Positions 40,001 through 55,799 of a stretch of DNA of 64,000 bases are shown piece by piece. The first letter of the stretch is position 1. Every line of letters starts with the position of its first letter. The position numbers and the translations under genes were made by a program. Origin of the DNA: Metallyticus violacea (Eukaryota > Arthropoda > Insecta > Mantodea > Metallyticidae); contig CM060843.1 of NCBI GenBank assembly GCA_030762175.1, forward strand, positions 32,809,001 through 32,873,000, given 5' to 3'. Under the pieces are notes generated by a model. That model saw only the letters and a program-made list of their open reading frames with translations. It ran no database searches and was not told the DNA's origin.

Positions 40001-43000
40001 CTTAATCTAAACCATCCTAACCTAACCTAAACTTATTGAACTAAACTAAGCTAACCTAATCTAGCCTAAACTAAACTAACCTAAACGAAACTAAATAAAC
40101 TAAACTAAACTAAACCAAACTAAACTAAACTAAACTAAACCATAAATTAAACTATAAACTAATCTAAACTAAATTATAAACTAAACTATAAATTAAACTA
40201 AACTAAAATAAATTAAAATAAATTAAACTAAACTAAATTAAACAAAACTAAACTAAACTGAACTATAAACTAAACTTAACGAAACTAAACTATAAACTAA
40301 ACGAGACTAAACTAAACTAACCTAACCTAAAATAACTCAACCTAACCTAACCTAACCAAAACTAAACTAAACTAAACTACACTAAATTAACACTACCTAA
40401 CCTAACGTAACCTAAAGTAAACAGAACTAAACAAAACTAAACTAACGTAACCTAATCTAAACTGAACTAAACTAAACTACACTAAACTAAACTAACCTAA
40501 CTTAACCTAACTTAAGCTAAACTAACCTAACCTAACATAAGCTAACCTAACCTAAACTAAACTAAACTTAAGTAAACAAAACTAAACTAAACTAAACTAA
40601 CCTAACCTAACCTAAGCTACACTAAACTAAACTAAACTAAACTAATCTAAAGTAAACGAATTTTAATTATAAACTAAGCCTTAAACTAAACTATAAACTA
40701 AACTATTAAGTAAACTATACTATAAACTAAACTATAATGTAAACTAAACTAAATTATAAACTAAACTAAAGTTAACTAAACTAAACTATAAAATAAACTA
40801 AACTAATCTAAACTAAACTAAACTAAACTGAACTAAACTAAAGTAATCTTAACTAGCCTAAAGTAAACTGTAAACTAAACTATAAACTAAACTGTGACCA
40901 AAACTAAACTAAACTATAATCTAAACTATAAACTAAACTAAATTTATCTAAACTATAAATTAAATTAACTAAATTAAACTAAACTAAACTAAATTAACCT
41001 AACCAAACCTAACCTAACTTAACCTAAACTAAATGAAACTAAACTTAACTAAATTAAACTAAACTAAACTGACCTAACCTAAACTAACCTAACCTAATCA
41101 AACCTATGCTAAACTAACCTAACCTAACATAACCTAACCTAACCTAAACTAAACTTAAATAAACTAAACTAAACTAAACTAAGCTAATCTAAACTAATCT
41201 AATTTAAACTATAAACTTAACTATAAACTAAACTAAACTAAAATAAACTAAACTATTCTCACCTAACCTAACCTAAACTAAACTAAACTAATCTAACCTA
41301 ACTTAACCTAACCTAAACTACACTAAACTAAATTAATTATAAACTAAACTAAACTATAAATAAACTAAAATAAACTAAACTAAATTAAAGTAACATAACT
41401 TCACCTAACCTAACCTAACCTAAACTAAACTAAAATTACCTAACCTAACCTAACCTAAAGTAAACTATACTAATCTAAACTAAACTAACTAAGCTTAACT
41501 AAAACCTAAACTAAACTAAATTCACTAAACTAAACTAAACTAAACTATACTAAACTAAACTAACCTAACCTAACCTTACCTAACCTAAACTAAACTTAAC
41601 TAAACTAAACAATAAACTAAACTAAACTAAACTATAAACTAAATTATAATCTAACTAAATTAAATTTAACTAACCTAACCTAACCTAACCTAAACTAACC
41701 TAAAATAAACTAAACTAACCTAACCTAACCTAACCAAACTAAACCTAACCAAACCTAAACTAAACTAAACGAAACTAAACTAAACTAACCTAACCTAAAC
41801 TAAACTAAATTACTAAACTAAAATAAACTCACCTAACATAACCTAAGCTAACCTAGCCTAAATTAAACTAAAGTAAACTAAACTAACCTAACCCAACCTA
41901 ACCTAAATTAAACTAAAATAAACTAAGCTAACCTAACCTAAACTAAACTAAACTAAAACAAACAGAACTAAACTAAACCAAACCAAACTAAACTAAACTA
42001 AACCATAAACTAAACTATAATCTAAACTAAACTAAATTAAAAACTAAACTATATACTAAACTAAACTAAACTAAATTAAAAGAAATTAAACAAAACTAAA
42101 TTAAACAAAACTAAACTATACTAAACTAAATTAAACTGAACTATAAACTAAACTATAAACTAAACGAGTAAAATCTAAACTAAACTAAACTAAACTACAC
42201 TAACCTAACCTAACATAACCTAACTTAACCTAACCTAACCTAACCTAAACTAAACTAAACTAAACTAACCTACCTAACCTAAACTAAACTAAACTAAATT
42301 AAATTAACCTAACCTAATATAAACTGAACTAAACTAAACTGAACTAAACTACACTAACCTAACCTAACATAACCTAACCTAACCTAACCTAACCTAAACT
42401 AAACTTAAGTAAACTAAACTAAACTAAACTGATCTAAACTAAATTAATTTAAACTATAAACTAAACTATAAACTAAACTAAAATAAAATAAAATAAACTA
42501 AACTAAACTATCCTAACCTATCCTAACCTAAACTAAGCTAAACTAATCTAACCTAACCTAACCTAAACTACACTAAACTAAACTAAATTATAAACTAAAC
42601 TAAACTATAAATAAACTAAAATAAACTAAACTAAATTAAACTAAACTAAACTAAAGTAACCTAACTTCACCTAACCTAACCTAACCTAACCTAAACTAAA
42701 CTAAACTTACCTAACCTAACATAACCTAACGTAAACTATACTAATCTAAACTAAACTAACTAAGCTTAACTAAACTAAACTAAACTGAACTAAACTATCC
42801 TAACCTAAATTAATCTAACCTAACCTAACCAAACCGAAACTAAACTAAACTAAACTGTAAAATAAACTATAAACTAAACTAAACTAAACTATAAATTATC
42901 TAAACTAAACTAAACTAAGCTAAACTAAATTAACCTGACTTAACCTAACCTAACCTAAACTCAAATAAATTAACCTAACCTAACGTAACGTAAAGTAAAC

Positions 43001-45948
43001 TAATCCAAAATAAACTAACTAAGCTAATCTAAACTAAACTACACTAAATTAAACTATACTAAACTATATACTTAACTATAAACTAAACAAAACTAATTAA
43101 TAAACTAAAATATAAACTAAACTAAACATAACTAAACTAAACTAAACTATAAACTAAACTAAACCATAAACTAAACTAAAATAAACTAAACTATAAATTA
43201 TCTAAACTAAACTAAACTAAAGTAACCTAACTCAACCTAACCTAACCTAACGTAAACTAAACTAAACTTACCGAATCTAATTCAAACTAAACTAAACTAG
43301 AAACTAAAGTAAACTATAAACTAAACTATAAACTAAACTAAACTAAACTAAATTATAAATTATCTAAACTAAACTAAACTAAACTAAAGTAACCTAACTT
43401 AAACTAACCTAACCTAACCTAAACTAAACTAACCTAACCTAACCTAACCTAACGTAACGTAAACTGTATTAATCTAAAATAAACTAACTAAGCTAAGCTA
43501 AACTAAACTAAACTAAACTAACTTAACCTAACATAACCTAACGTAACCGAACCTAACCTAAACTAAACTAAGCTAACCTAACCTAACCTAACCTACCTAA
43601 CCTAAACTAAACTAAACTAAGCTAAGCTAAGCTAACCTAACCTAACCTAACCTAACATAACCTAAACGAAACTAAATTAACTAAACTAAATTAACAATAA
43701 ATTGAACTACAAACCAAAATAAATTATAAACTAATTTATAAACTATACTAAACTATTAACTAAAATAAATTAACTAAACTAAACTAACCTAAACTAACCT
43801 AACTTAAACTAAACTAAATTAAACTAAACTAGGCTAACCTTACCTAACCTAAAATAAACTAAACTACACTAAACTATTCTAAATCCAACTAAACTAAACT
43901 AAACTAACCTAACCTAACTTAACCTAACCTAACCTAAACTAAATTATACTCTACTAACCTAACATAACCTAACCTAATCTAATCTAAACTACACTAAACT
44001 AAACTAAAGTATACTAAATTAAACTAAACTAAACTAAACTACACTAAATTAAACAATAAACTAAACTAAATTAAACTACAAAATAAACTAAAAACTTAGC
44101 TAAACAAAACTAAACTTAACTAAACTACACTAACCTAACCTAACCTAACCTAACTGAAACTAAAGTAAACTAAAATAAAGTATGAACTAAACTAAACTGA
44201 ACTATAAACTAAATTATAAACTAAACTTAACTAAACTAAACTGTAAACTAAACAAAACTTAACTAAACTTAACTATACTAAACTAAACTAAACTAAGCTA
44301 ACCTAAACTAACTTAATGTAACCTAATCTAACCTAACCGAAACTAAACTAAACTAAACTAATCTAACCTAATCTAACTTAAACTAATCTAACCTAAACTG
44401 AACTATAAACTAAAGTAAACTATATACTAATCTATAAATTAAACTTAACTAAACTAAACCATAAATTATCTAAACTAAACTAAACTAAGCTAAAGTAACC
44501 TAACTTAACCTAACCTAACCTAATTAAACTAAACTAAACGAACCTAACTTAACCTAACCTAACGTAACGTAAGCTATACTAATCTAAAATAAACAAACTA
44601 AGCTAAACTAAACTAAACTAAACTATATACTTAACTACAAACTAAACTTATAAATAAACTAAAATAAACTAAACTATAAACTAAACTAAACTTACCTAAA
44701 CTAAACTAAAGTAACTTAACCTAACATAACCTAATGTAACCGAACCTAACCTAAACTAAACTAAACTAAACTAAGCTAATCCAACCTAACCTAACATAAC
44801 TTAAACGAAACTAAACTGAACTAAACTAAAATATAAACTACATTATAAACTGAACTAAACTATAAACTAAACTGTAAACTATACTGAACTATTAACTAAA
44901 ATAAATTAACTAAACTATACTAACCTAAAATAACCTAACATAACCTAAATAGAATTAAACTAAACTAACCTAACCTAAACTAACCTAAACTTAACTAAAC
45001 TAAACTTAAATAACCTAACCTGACCTAACTAAATCTAACCTAAACTAAATTAAACTAAACTAAACTAAACTAAACTAAACTAAATTAAGTAAATTAAATT
45101 AAACTAAACTAAACTAAACTAAACTAACCTAACCTAACATTAACTAAACTAAACAAAACTAAAATAAACTAAACTAAACTAACATAATCTAACCTAATCT
45201 AATCTAAACTAAGCTAAATTAAACTAAACGAACTAAACTAAACTATAAATCAAACTATAAATTAAACTAAACTAAACTATAAACTAAAGTAAAGTTAACT
45301 AAACTATAAATTAAACTAAACTTAACTTAACTAAACTAAACTTAACTAACCTAACCTAATTTAATCTAACCTAAACTAAATTAAACTAAGCTAACCTAAA
45401 TTAACATAAACTAACCTAACCTAAACTAAACTACAGTAAACTAAACTAAAATAAATTTAACGAAACTAAACTAAACTAACTAAACAAAATTAACTAAACT
45501 ATAAACTAAACTAATTTTAACTATATTCACCATAAATTAATCTAAAATAAACGAAACTAAACTAAATTAAACTATAAAATAAACTAAACTAAACTAAACT
45601 AAACTTAGCTAACCTAACCTAACCTAAATCAACCTAACCTAAACAATATAAAGTAAACTAAAGTAAACTAAGCTAAACTTAACTAAACTAAACTGAACTA
45701 TAAAGTTAACTATATAATAATCTAATCTAAGCCATAAACTAAACTAAACTAAACTATAAACTAAACTAAACTATAAAATAAACTATAAACTAAACTAAAC
45801 TAAAGTAAAATAACCTAAACAAACCTAACCTAAGCTAAACTAAATTAAACTAAACTAAACTAACATAACCTAACCTAACATAAACTAACATAAACTAAAA
45901 TAAACTAAACTAACCTAACAAAACCTATCCTAAATAAACTAATCTAAA

Positions 45949-46068
45949 TTAAACTAAACTAACCTATCCTCACCTAACCTAAACTATACTAAAATAAACT
46001 ACACTAAATTAAACTAAACTAACCTATCCTCACCTAACCTAAACTATACTAAAATAAACTACACTAAA
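45949..46068. repeat. Exact 60-bp tandem duplication (copy 2)
   Basis: Counterpart of 26,951-27,070 in the second 19-kb unit. Both 60-bp halves are identical. Confidence 0.93.
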
Positions 46069-49000
46069 TTAAACTAAACTAACCTAACCCAACCTAAACT
46101 AAACCAAGCTATACTAAACTAAACTAAACTTAAACTAAACTAAACTTAACTAAAGTAAACTAAACTAAACTAAACTTAGCTAACCTAACCTAACCTAACC
46201 TAAACTAAACTAAACAAAACTAAAGTAAACTAAACTAATCTAAACTAAACTAACCTGACCTAACATAAACTAACCTAACGTAACCTAACCTAAACTATAA
46301 ACTAAACTAAACTAAACTATCCTAACCAAACCTAACCTAACCTAAACTAAACTAAACTAATCTAACCTACCCTAATCTAAACTAAACTAAACTATACTAA
46401 ACTGTAAACTAAACTAACCTAAACTATATGCTAAACTAAACTAAAGTATAAATTAACTAAACTAAACTAAACTTAACTAAAGTAACCTAACCTAACCTAA
46501 CCTAAACTAAACTAAATTAACCTAACCTAACCTAAGCTAACCTGAGCTAAACTATACTAAACTAAACTAAATTAAACTAAACAATAAACTAAACTAAACT
46601 TAACTAAACTAAACTATAAAATAAACTAAATAAACTAAACTAAACTAAACTTTACTAAATTAACCTAATAAAACCTAACCTAAACTAAACCAAACTAAAC
46701 TAAACTCATCTAAAATAGCCTAAACTAAACTATAAACTAAACTATAGGCTTAAGTATAAAATAAACTAAACTAAACTAAACTAACTTCACCTTACCTAAC
46801 AAAAATAAACTAAACTACTATAATAAACTACACTAACCTAACCTAACCTAACCTAGCCTAAACTAACGTAACCTAAACTAAAAAAACTAACCTAACCTAA
46901 ACTAACCTAAACTAAACTAAACTAACCTAACCTAACCTAACCTAAACTAAACTAAACTAAACTAAACCAAACTAAACTAAACTAAACTAAACCAAACTAA
47001 ACTAAACTAAACCATAAACTAAACTATAAACTAAACTAAATTATAAACTAAACTATAATCTAAAATAAAATAAACTAAATTAAAATAAATTAAACTAAAC
47101 TAAATTAAACAAAACTAAACTATAAACTAAACTATAATCTAAACTATTAACTAAACTAAACTATAAACTAAAATATACTAAAATAAACTAAACTAAACTA
47201 TCCCAACCTAACCTAACCTAACCTATACTAAACTAAACTAATCTAATCTAACCTTACCTAAACTAAACTAAACTAAACTAAACTATAAACTAAACTAAAG
47301 TATAAACTAAACTAAAGTAAACTAAACTATAAATTATATAAACTAAACTAAACTAAACTAAAATAACCTAACTCAATCCAACCTAATCTAACCTAAACTA
47401 AACTAAACTTACCTAATCTAACCTAACTAAACTAAACTAAACTAAACTAAACTATAAACTAAAGTAAACTATAAATTAAACTATAAACTATACTAAACTA
47501 AACTAAATTATAAATTATCTAAACTAAACTAAACTAAACTAAACTAACCTAACCTAACCTAACCTAACGTAACGTAAACTGTACTAATCTAAAATAAACT
47601 AACTAAGCTAAACTAAACTAAACTAAACCAAACTAAACTAAACTATACTAACTTAACCTAACATAACCTAACGTAACCGAACCTAACTTGAACTAAACTA
47701 AACTAAACTAAGCTAACGTAACCTAACCTAACCTAACCTAACCTAAACTAAACTAAACTAAACTAAGCTAACCTAACCTAACCTAACCTAACATAACCTA
47801 AACGAAACTAAACTAAACTAAATTAACTATAAATTAAACTATAAACTAAACTAAACTATAAACTAATTTATAAACTATACTAAACTATTCACTAAAATAA
47901 ACTATAAATTAAACTATAAACTATACTAAACTAAACTAAATTATAAATTATCTAAACTAAACTAAACTAACCAAAACTAACCTAACGTAAACTAAAATAA
48001 ATTAAATTAAACTAGGGTAACCTAACCTAACCTAAACTAATATAAACTAAACTAAACTACACTAAACTGTTCTAAATCCAACTAAAATAAACCAAACTAA
48101 ACTAACCTAACCTAACTTATCCTAACCTAACCTATACTAAACTAAATTAAACTCAACTAACCTAACCTAACCTAACCTAATTTAATCTAATCTGAACTAA
48201 ACTAAAGTAAACTAAATTAAACTAAACTAAACTAAACTACACTAAATTAAACTATAAACTAAACTAAATTAAACTACAAAATAAACTATAAACTTAACTA
48301 AATAAAACTAAACTAAACTAAACTACACTAACCTAACCTAACCTAACCTTACCTAACATAACTGAAACTAAAGTAAACTGAACTAAAGTATGAACTAAAC
48401 TAAACTGAACTATAAACTAAATTCTAAACTAAACTTAACTAAACCAAACTGTAAACTAAACTTAACTATACTAAACTAAACTAAACTAATCTAACCTAAA
48501 CTAACCTAATGTAACCTAACCTAACCTAACCGAAACTAAACTAAACTAAACTAATCTAACCTAAACTAAATTAAACTAAACTAAACTAAACTGAACTATA
48601 AACTAAAGTAAACTATAAACTAATCTATAAACTAAATGAGATAAACTAAACCATAAATTATCTAAACTAAACTAAGCTAAAGTAACCTAACTTAACCTAA
48701 CCTAACCTAATTAAACTAAATTAAAATAACCTAACATAACCTAACCTAACCTAACGTAAGCTATACTAATCTAATATCAACAAACTGAGCTAAACTAAAC
48801 TAAAGTAAACTATATACTTAATTATGAACTAAAGTAATAAATAAACTAATCTAAACTAAACTAACCTAACCTAATCTAATCTAACCTAACGTAACGTAAC
48901 CTAAACTATACTATAAACTAAACTAAACTAAACTATCCTAACCTAACCTAACCTAACCTAAACTAAACTAAACTAATCTAACCTACCCTAAACTAAACTA

Positions 49001-52000
49001 AACTAAACTATACTAAACTATAAACTAAACTAAACTATATGCTAAACTAAAGTATAAATTAACTAAACTAAACTTAACTAAAGTAACCTAACCTAACCTA
49101 ACCTAAACTAAACTAAATTAACCTTACCTAAGCTAACCTGAGCTAAACTATACTAAACTAAATTAAATTAAACTAAACAAAAGTATAAACTTAACTATAA
49201 ACTGAACAAAACTAAACTATAAACTAAACTAAACTAAATTGCACACTAAACAAAACTTAACTAAAATAAATTAAAATAAACTCAACTAAACTGAACTATA
49301 AACAAAACTAAACAAATCTAAACTATAAACTAAACTAAACTAAAATAAATTAAAATAAATTAAACTAAACTAAATTAAACAAAACTAAACTAAACTGAAC
49401 TATAAACTAAACTAAACGAAATTAAACTATAAACTAAACGAGACTAAACTAAACTAACCTAAACTAAAATAACCTAACCTAACCTAATCTAATCAAAACT
49501 AAACTAAACTAAACTAACCCAACCTAACCTAACCTAACCTAATCTAAACTGAACTAAACAAAACTAAACTAACGTAACCTAATCTAAACTGAACTAAAAT
49601 AAACTACACTAAACTAAACTAACCTAACCTAACCAAACCTAACTTAAGCTTAACTATCCTAACCTAACATAAGCTAACCTAACCTAAACTAAACTAAACC
49701 TAAGTAAACAAAACTAAACTATAAACTAAACGAAACTAAACTGAACTAAACTAAACTATATGCTAAACTAAACTAAAGTATAAATTAAATAAACCAAACT
49801 AAACTTAACTAAAGTAACCTTACCTAACCTAAGCTAACCTGAGTTAAACTATACTAAACTAAACTAAATTAAACTAAACAAAAGTATAAACTTAACTATA
49901 AACTAAACTAAACTATAAACTAAACTAAACTAAACTAAATTGTACACTAAACAAAACTTAACTAAACTAAATTAAAATAAACACAACTAAACTGAACTAT
50001 AAACTAAACTAAACAAATCTAAACTATAAACTAAACTAAACTAAAGTAAACTAACCTAAACTAACCTGACATTTATTAAACTGAACTAAATTAAATTAAA
50101 CTAAACTAAACTATAAACTAAACCATAAACTAAACTAAACTAAAGTAAACTAACCTAAACTAACCTGACATAACCTAAACTGAACTAAACTAACTAACTA
50201 ACCTAAACGAAACGAAACTAAACTAAACTAATCTAACCTAACCTAACCTAAACGAAACTAAACTAAACTAAACTAAACTATAAACTAAACTATAAACTAA
50301 ACTACACTAAACTAAACTAAACAAATCTAAACTATAAACTAAACTAAACTCAACTAAAGTAAACTAACCTAAACTAACCTGACATAACCTAAACTGAATT
50401 AAAGTAAACTAACCTAACCTAACCTAAACTAAACTAAACTAAATTCATTTAACTAAACTAAACTAAACTATACTAAACTAAACTAACCTAACCTAACCTA
50501 ACCTAAACTAAACTAAACTTAACAAAACTAAACTATAAACTAAACCTGATTATACTATAAAGTAAATAATAATCTAACTAAATTAAATTTTACTAACCTA
50601 ACCTAATCTAACCTAAACTAAGGTAAAATAAACTAAACTAACCTAACCTAACCTAACAGAACTAAACCTAACATAACCTAAGCTAACCTAACCTAAACTA
50701 AACTAAAGTAAACTAAACTAACCTAACCCAACCTAACCTAAACTAAAATACGGTAAACTAACCTAACCTAAACATGCTAGCCTAACCTAACCTAAATGAA
50801 ACTAAACTATACTAAACTTAACTAAATTAAAAAAAACTAAACTAAACTAAACGAAACTAAATTAAACTAACCTAACCTAACATAACCTAACCTAACTTAA
50901 GCTTACCTAACCTAAACTAAACTAACCTAACCTAAACTAACATAAACTAAACTAAACTAAACTAACCTAACCTAACCTAACCTAAATTAACTAAACTAGA
51001 CTAAACTAAACCAAACTAAACTAAACTAAATCAAACTAAACTAAACTAAACAAAACTATAAACTAAACTATAAACTAAACTAAATTAAATTATAAACTAA
51101 ACTATAATCTAAACTAAAATAAACTAAATTAAAATAAATTAAACTAAACTAAATTAAACAAAACTAATGTATAATAAACTAAACTAATTTAAACTATAAA
51201 CTAAACTATAAACTAAACTATAATCTAAACTATTAACTAAACTAAACTAAAGTATAAACTAAAATATACTAAAATAAACTAAACTAAATTATCCTAACCT
51301 ATCCTAACCTAACGTAAACTTAACTAAACTAATCTAATCTAACCTTATTTAAACTAAACTAAACTAAACTAAACTAAACTAAACTAAACCATAAACTAAA
51401 CTAAAATAAACTAAACTATAAATTATCTAAACTAAACTAAACTAAAGTAACCTAACTCAACCTAACCTAACCTAACGTATACTAAACTAAACTTACCGAA
51501 TCTAATTCAAACTAAACTATACTATAAACTAAAGTAAACTATAAACTAAACTATAAACTAAACTAAACTAAACTAAATTATAAATTATCTAAACTAAACT
51601 AAACTAAACTAAAGTAACCTAAATTAAACTAACCTAACCTAACCTAAACTAAACTAAACTAACCTAACCTAACCTAACGTAACGTAAACTGTATTAATAT
51701 AAAATAAACTAACTAAGCTAAGCTAAACTAAACTAAACTAAACTAAACTAACTTAACCTAACATAACCTAACGTAACCGAACCTAACCTAAACTAAACTA
51801 AACTAAACTAACCTAACCTAACCTAACCTAACCTAAACTAAACTAATCTAAGCTAAGCTAACCTAACCTAACCTAACCTAACCTAACATAACCTAAACGA
51901 AACTAAAATAAACTAAACTAAATTAAACTAAACTAGGTTAACCTTACCTAACCTAAAATAAACTAAACTACACTAAACTATTCTAAATCCAACTAAACTA

Positions 52001-55000
52001 ACTAAACTAACCTAAACTAACTTAACCTAACCTAACCTAACCTAAAATAAATTATACTCTACTAACATAACCTAACCTAACCTAATCTAATCTAAACTAA
52101 ACTAAACTATAAACTAAATTATAATCTAACTAAATTAAATTTAACTAACCTAACCTAACCTAACATAAACTAACCTAAAATAAACTAAACTAACCTAACC
52201 TAACCTAACCAAACTAAACCTAACCAAACCTAAACTAAACTAAAGTAAACGAAACTAAACTAAACTAACCTAACCTAAACTAAACTAAATTACTAAACTA
52301 AAATAAACTCACCTAACATAACCTAAGCTAACCTAGCCTAAACTAAACTAAAGTAAACTAAACTAACCTAACCCAACCTAACCTAAATTAAACTAAACTA
52401 AACTAAGCTAAGCTAACCTAAACTAAACTAAACTAAAACAAACAGAACTAAACTAAACCAAACCAAACTAAACTAAACTAAACCATAAACTAAACTATAA
52501 TCTAAACTAAACTAAATTAAAAACTAAACTATATACTAAACTAAACTAATCTAAATTAAAATAAATTAAACAAAACTAAATTAAACAAAACTAAACTATA
52601 CTAAACTAAACTAAACTGAACTATAAACTAAACTATAAACTAAACGAGTAAAATCTAAACTAAACTAAACTAAACTACACTAACCTAACCTAACATAACC
52701 TAACTTAACCTAACCTAACCTAACCTAAACTAAACTAAACTAAACTAACCTACCTAACCTAAACTAAACTAAACTAAATTAAATTAACCTAACCTAATAT
52801 AAACTGAACTAAACTAAACTGAACTAAACTACACTAACCTAACCTAACATAACCTAACCTAACCTAACCTAAACCAAACTTAAGTAATCTAAACTAAACT
52901 AAACTAATCTAAACTAAATTAATTTAAACTATAAACTAAACTATAAACTAAACTAAATTAAATAAAATAAACTAAACTAAACTATCCTAACCTATCCTAA
53001 CCTAAACTAAGCTAAACTAATGTAACCTAACCTAACCTAACCTAAACTACACTAAACTAAACTAAATTATAAACTAAACTAAACAATAAATAAACTAAAA
53101 TAAACTAAACTAAATTAAACTAAACTAAACTAAAGTAACCTAACTTCACCTAACCTAACCTAACCTAACCTAAACTAAACTAAACTTACCTAACCTAACA
53201 TAACCTAACGTAAACTATACTAATCTAAACTAAACTAACTAAGCTTAACTAAACTAAACTAAACTGAACTAAATTATCCTAACCTAAATTAAAGTAATCT
53301 AACCTAACCTAACCAAACCGAAACTAAACTAAACTAAACTGTAAAATAAACTATAAACTAAACTAAACTAAACTATAAATTATCTAAACTAAACTAAACT
53401 AAGCTAAACTAAAGTAACCTGACTTAACCTAACCTAACCTAAACTAAAATAAATTAACCTAACCTAACGTAACGTAAACTAATCCAAAATAAACTAACTA
53501 AGCTAATCTAAACTAAACTACACTAAACTAAACTATACTAAACTATATACTTAACTATAAATAAAACTAAACTAATTAATAAACTAAACTAAACTTACCG
53601 AATCTAATTCAAACTAAACTAAACTAGAAACTAAAGTAAACTATAAACTAAACTATAAACTAAACTAAACTAAACTAAATTATAAATTATCTAAACTAAA
53701 CTAAACTAAACTAAAGTAACCTAACTTAAACTAACCTAACCTAACCTAAACTAAACTAACCTAACCTAACCTAACCTAACGTAACGTAAACTGTATTAAT
53801 CTAAAATAAACTAACTAAGCTAAGCTAAACTAAACTAAACTAAACTAACTTAACCTAACATAACCTAACGTAACCGAACCTAACCTAAACTAAACTAAGC
53901 TAACCTAACCTAACCTAACCTACCTAACCTAAACTAAACTAAACTAAGCTAAGCTAAGCTAACCTAACCTAACCTAACCTAACATAACCTAAACGAAACT
54001 AAAATAAACTAAACTAAATTAACAATAAATTGAACTACAAACCAAAATAAATTATAAACTAATTTATAAACTATACTAAACTATTAACTAAAATAAATTA
54101 ACTAAACTAAACTAACCTAAACTAACCTAACCTAAACTAAACTAAATTAAACTAAACTAGGCTAACCTTACCTAACCTAAAATAAACTAAACTACACTAA
54201 ACTATTCTAAATCCAACTAAACTAAACTAAACTAACCTAACCTAACTTAACCTAACCTAACCTAACCTAAACTAAATTATACTCTACTAACCTAACATAA
54301 CCTAAACTAATCTAATCTAAACTACACTAAACTAAACTAAAGTAAACTAAATTAAACTAAACTAAACTAAACTACACTAAATTAAACAATAAACTAAACT
54401 AAATTAAACTACAAAATAAACTAAAAACTTAGCTAAACAAAACTAAACTTAACTAAACTACACTAACCTAACCTAACCTAACCTAACCTAACTGAAACTA
54501 AAGTAAACTAAAATAAAGTATGAACTAAACTAAACTGAACTATAAACTAAATTATAAACTAAACTTAACTAAACTAAGCTGTAAACTAAACAAAACTTAA
54601 CTAAACTTAACTATACTAAACTAAACTAAACTAAGCTAACCTAAACTAACTTAATGTAACCTAATCTAACCTAACCGAAACTAAACTAAACTAAACTAAT
54701 CTAACCTAATCTAACTTAAACTAATCTAACCTAAACTGAACTATAAACTAAAGTAAACTATATACTAATCTATAAATTAAACTTAACTAAACTAAACCAT
54801 AAATTATCTAAACTAAACTAAACTAAGCTAAAGTAACCTAACTTAACCTAACCTAACCTAATTAAACTAAACTAAACGAACCTAACCTAACCTAACCTAA
54901 CGTAACGTAAGCTATACTAATCTAAAATAAACAAACTAAGCTAAACTAAACTAAACTAAACTATATACTTAACTATAAACTAAACTTATAAATAAACTAA

Positions 55001-55341
55001 AATAAACTAAACTATAAACTAAACAAAACTTACCTAAACTAAACTAAAGTAACTTAACCTAACATAACCTAACGTAACCGAACCTAACCTAAACTAAACT
55101 AAACTAAACTAAGCTAATCCAACCTAACCTAACATAACTTAAACGAAACTAAACTGAACTAAACTAAAATATAAACTACAATATAAACTGAACTAAACTA
55201 TAAACTAAACTGTAAACTATACTGAACTATTAACTAAAATAAATTAACTAAACTATACTAACCTAAAATAACCTAACATAAGCTAAATAGAATTAAACTA
55301 AACTAACCTAACCTAACCTAACCTAAAAATAACTAAACTAA

Positions 55342-55799
55342 ACTTAAATAACCTAACCTGACCTAACTAAATCTAACCTAAACTAAATTAAACTAAACTA
55401 AACTAAACTAAACTAAACTAAATTAAGTAAACCAAATTAAATTAAACTAAACTAACCTAAACTAAACGAACCTAACCTAACCTAACCTAACCTAAACTAA
55501 CCTAAAATAAACTAAACTAACCTAACCTAACCTAACCTTACCAAACCAAACCTAACCTAAACTAAACTAAACTTAAATAACCTAACCTGAGATAACTAAA
55601 TCTAACCTAAACTAAATTAAACTAAACTAAACTAAACTAAACTAAACTAAATTAAGTAAACTACATTAAATTAAACTAAACTAAACTAAACTAAACGAAC
55701 CTAACATAACCTAACCTAACCTAACCTAAACTAACCTAAAATAAACTAAACTAACGTAACCTAACCTAACCTAACCAAACCAAACCTAACCTAACCTAA
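55342..55799. repeat. 229-bp tandem duplication (copy 2)
   Basis: Counterpart of 36,611-37,068, with the same 229-bp spacing (55,342 and 55,571). The second half carries a private variant, CCTGAGATAAC for CCTGACCTAAC. Confidence 0.88.

Larger units (their letters stand above)
26912..45911. repeat. ~19-kb higher-order repeat, copy 1
   Basis: The whole segment recurs directly to its right. Matching marker pairs: AAAACCTA 26,922/45,920, CCTGAGCTAAAC 27,548/46,541, AGGTTAACC near 33,004/51,937, ACCGAATCTAATTC 32,558/51,495 and 34,891/53,597, ACCGGATACTAA 38,020/56,768, GTGACCAAAAC 40,894/59,609, ATTAACTAAAC 45,139/63,849. Offsets fall from ~18,998 to ~18,705 because of small indels. Pentamer-level variants match over many consecutive lines, so the duplication is recent or the copies are homogenised. 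No genes. Confidence 0.9.

Noticed and set aside
26912..45911. CRISPR-like or minisatellite array
   Set aside because: Repeats are degenerate pentamers in nested higher-order units, without constant repeats and unique spacers of fixed length.
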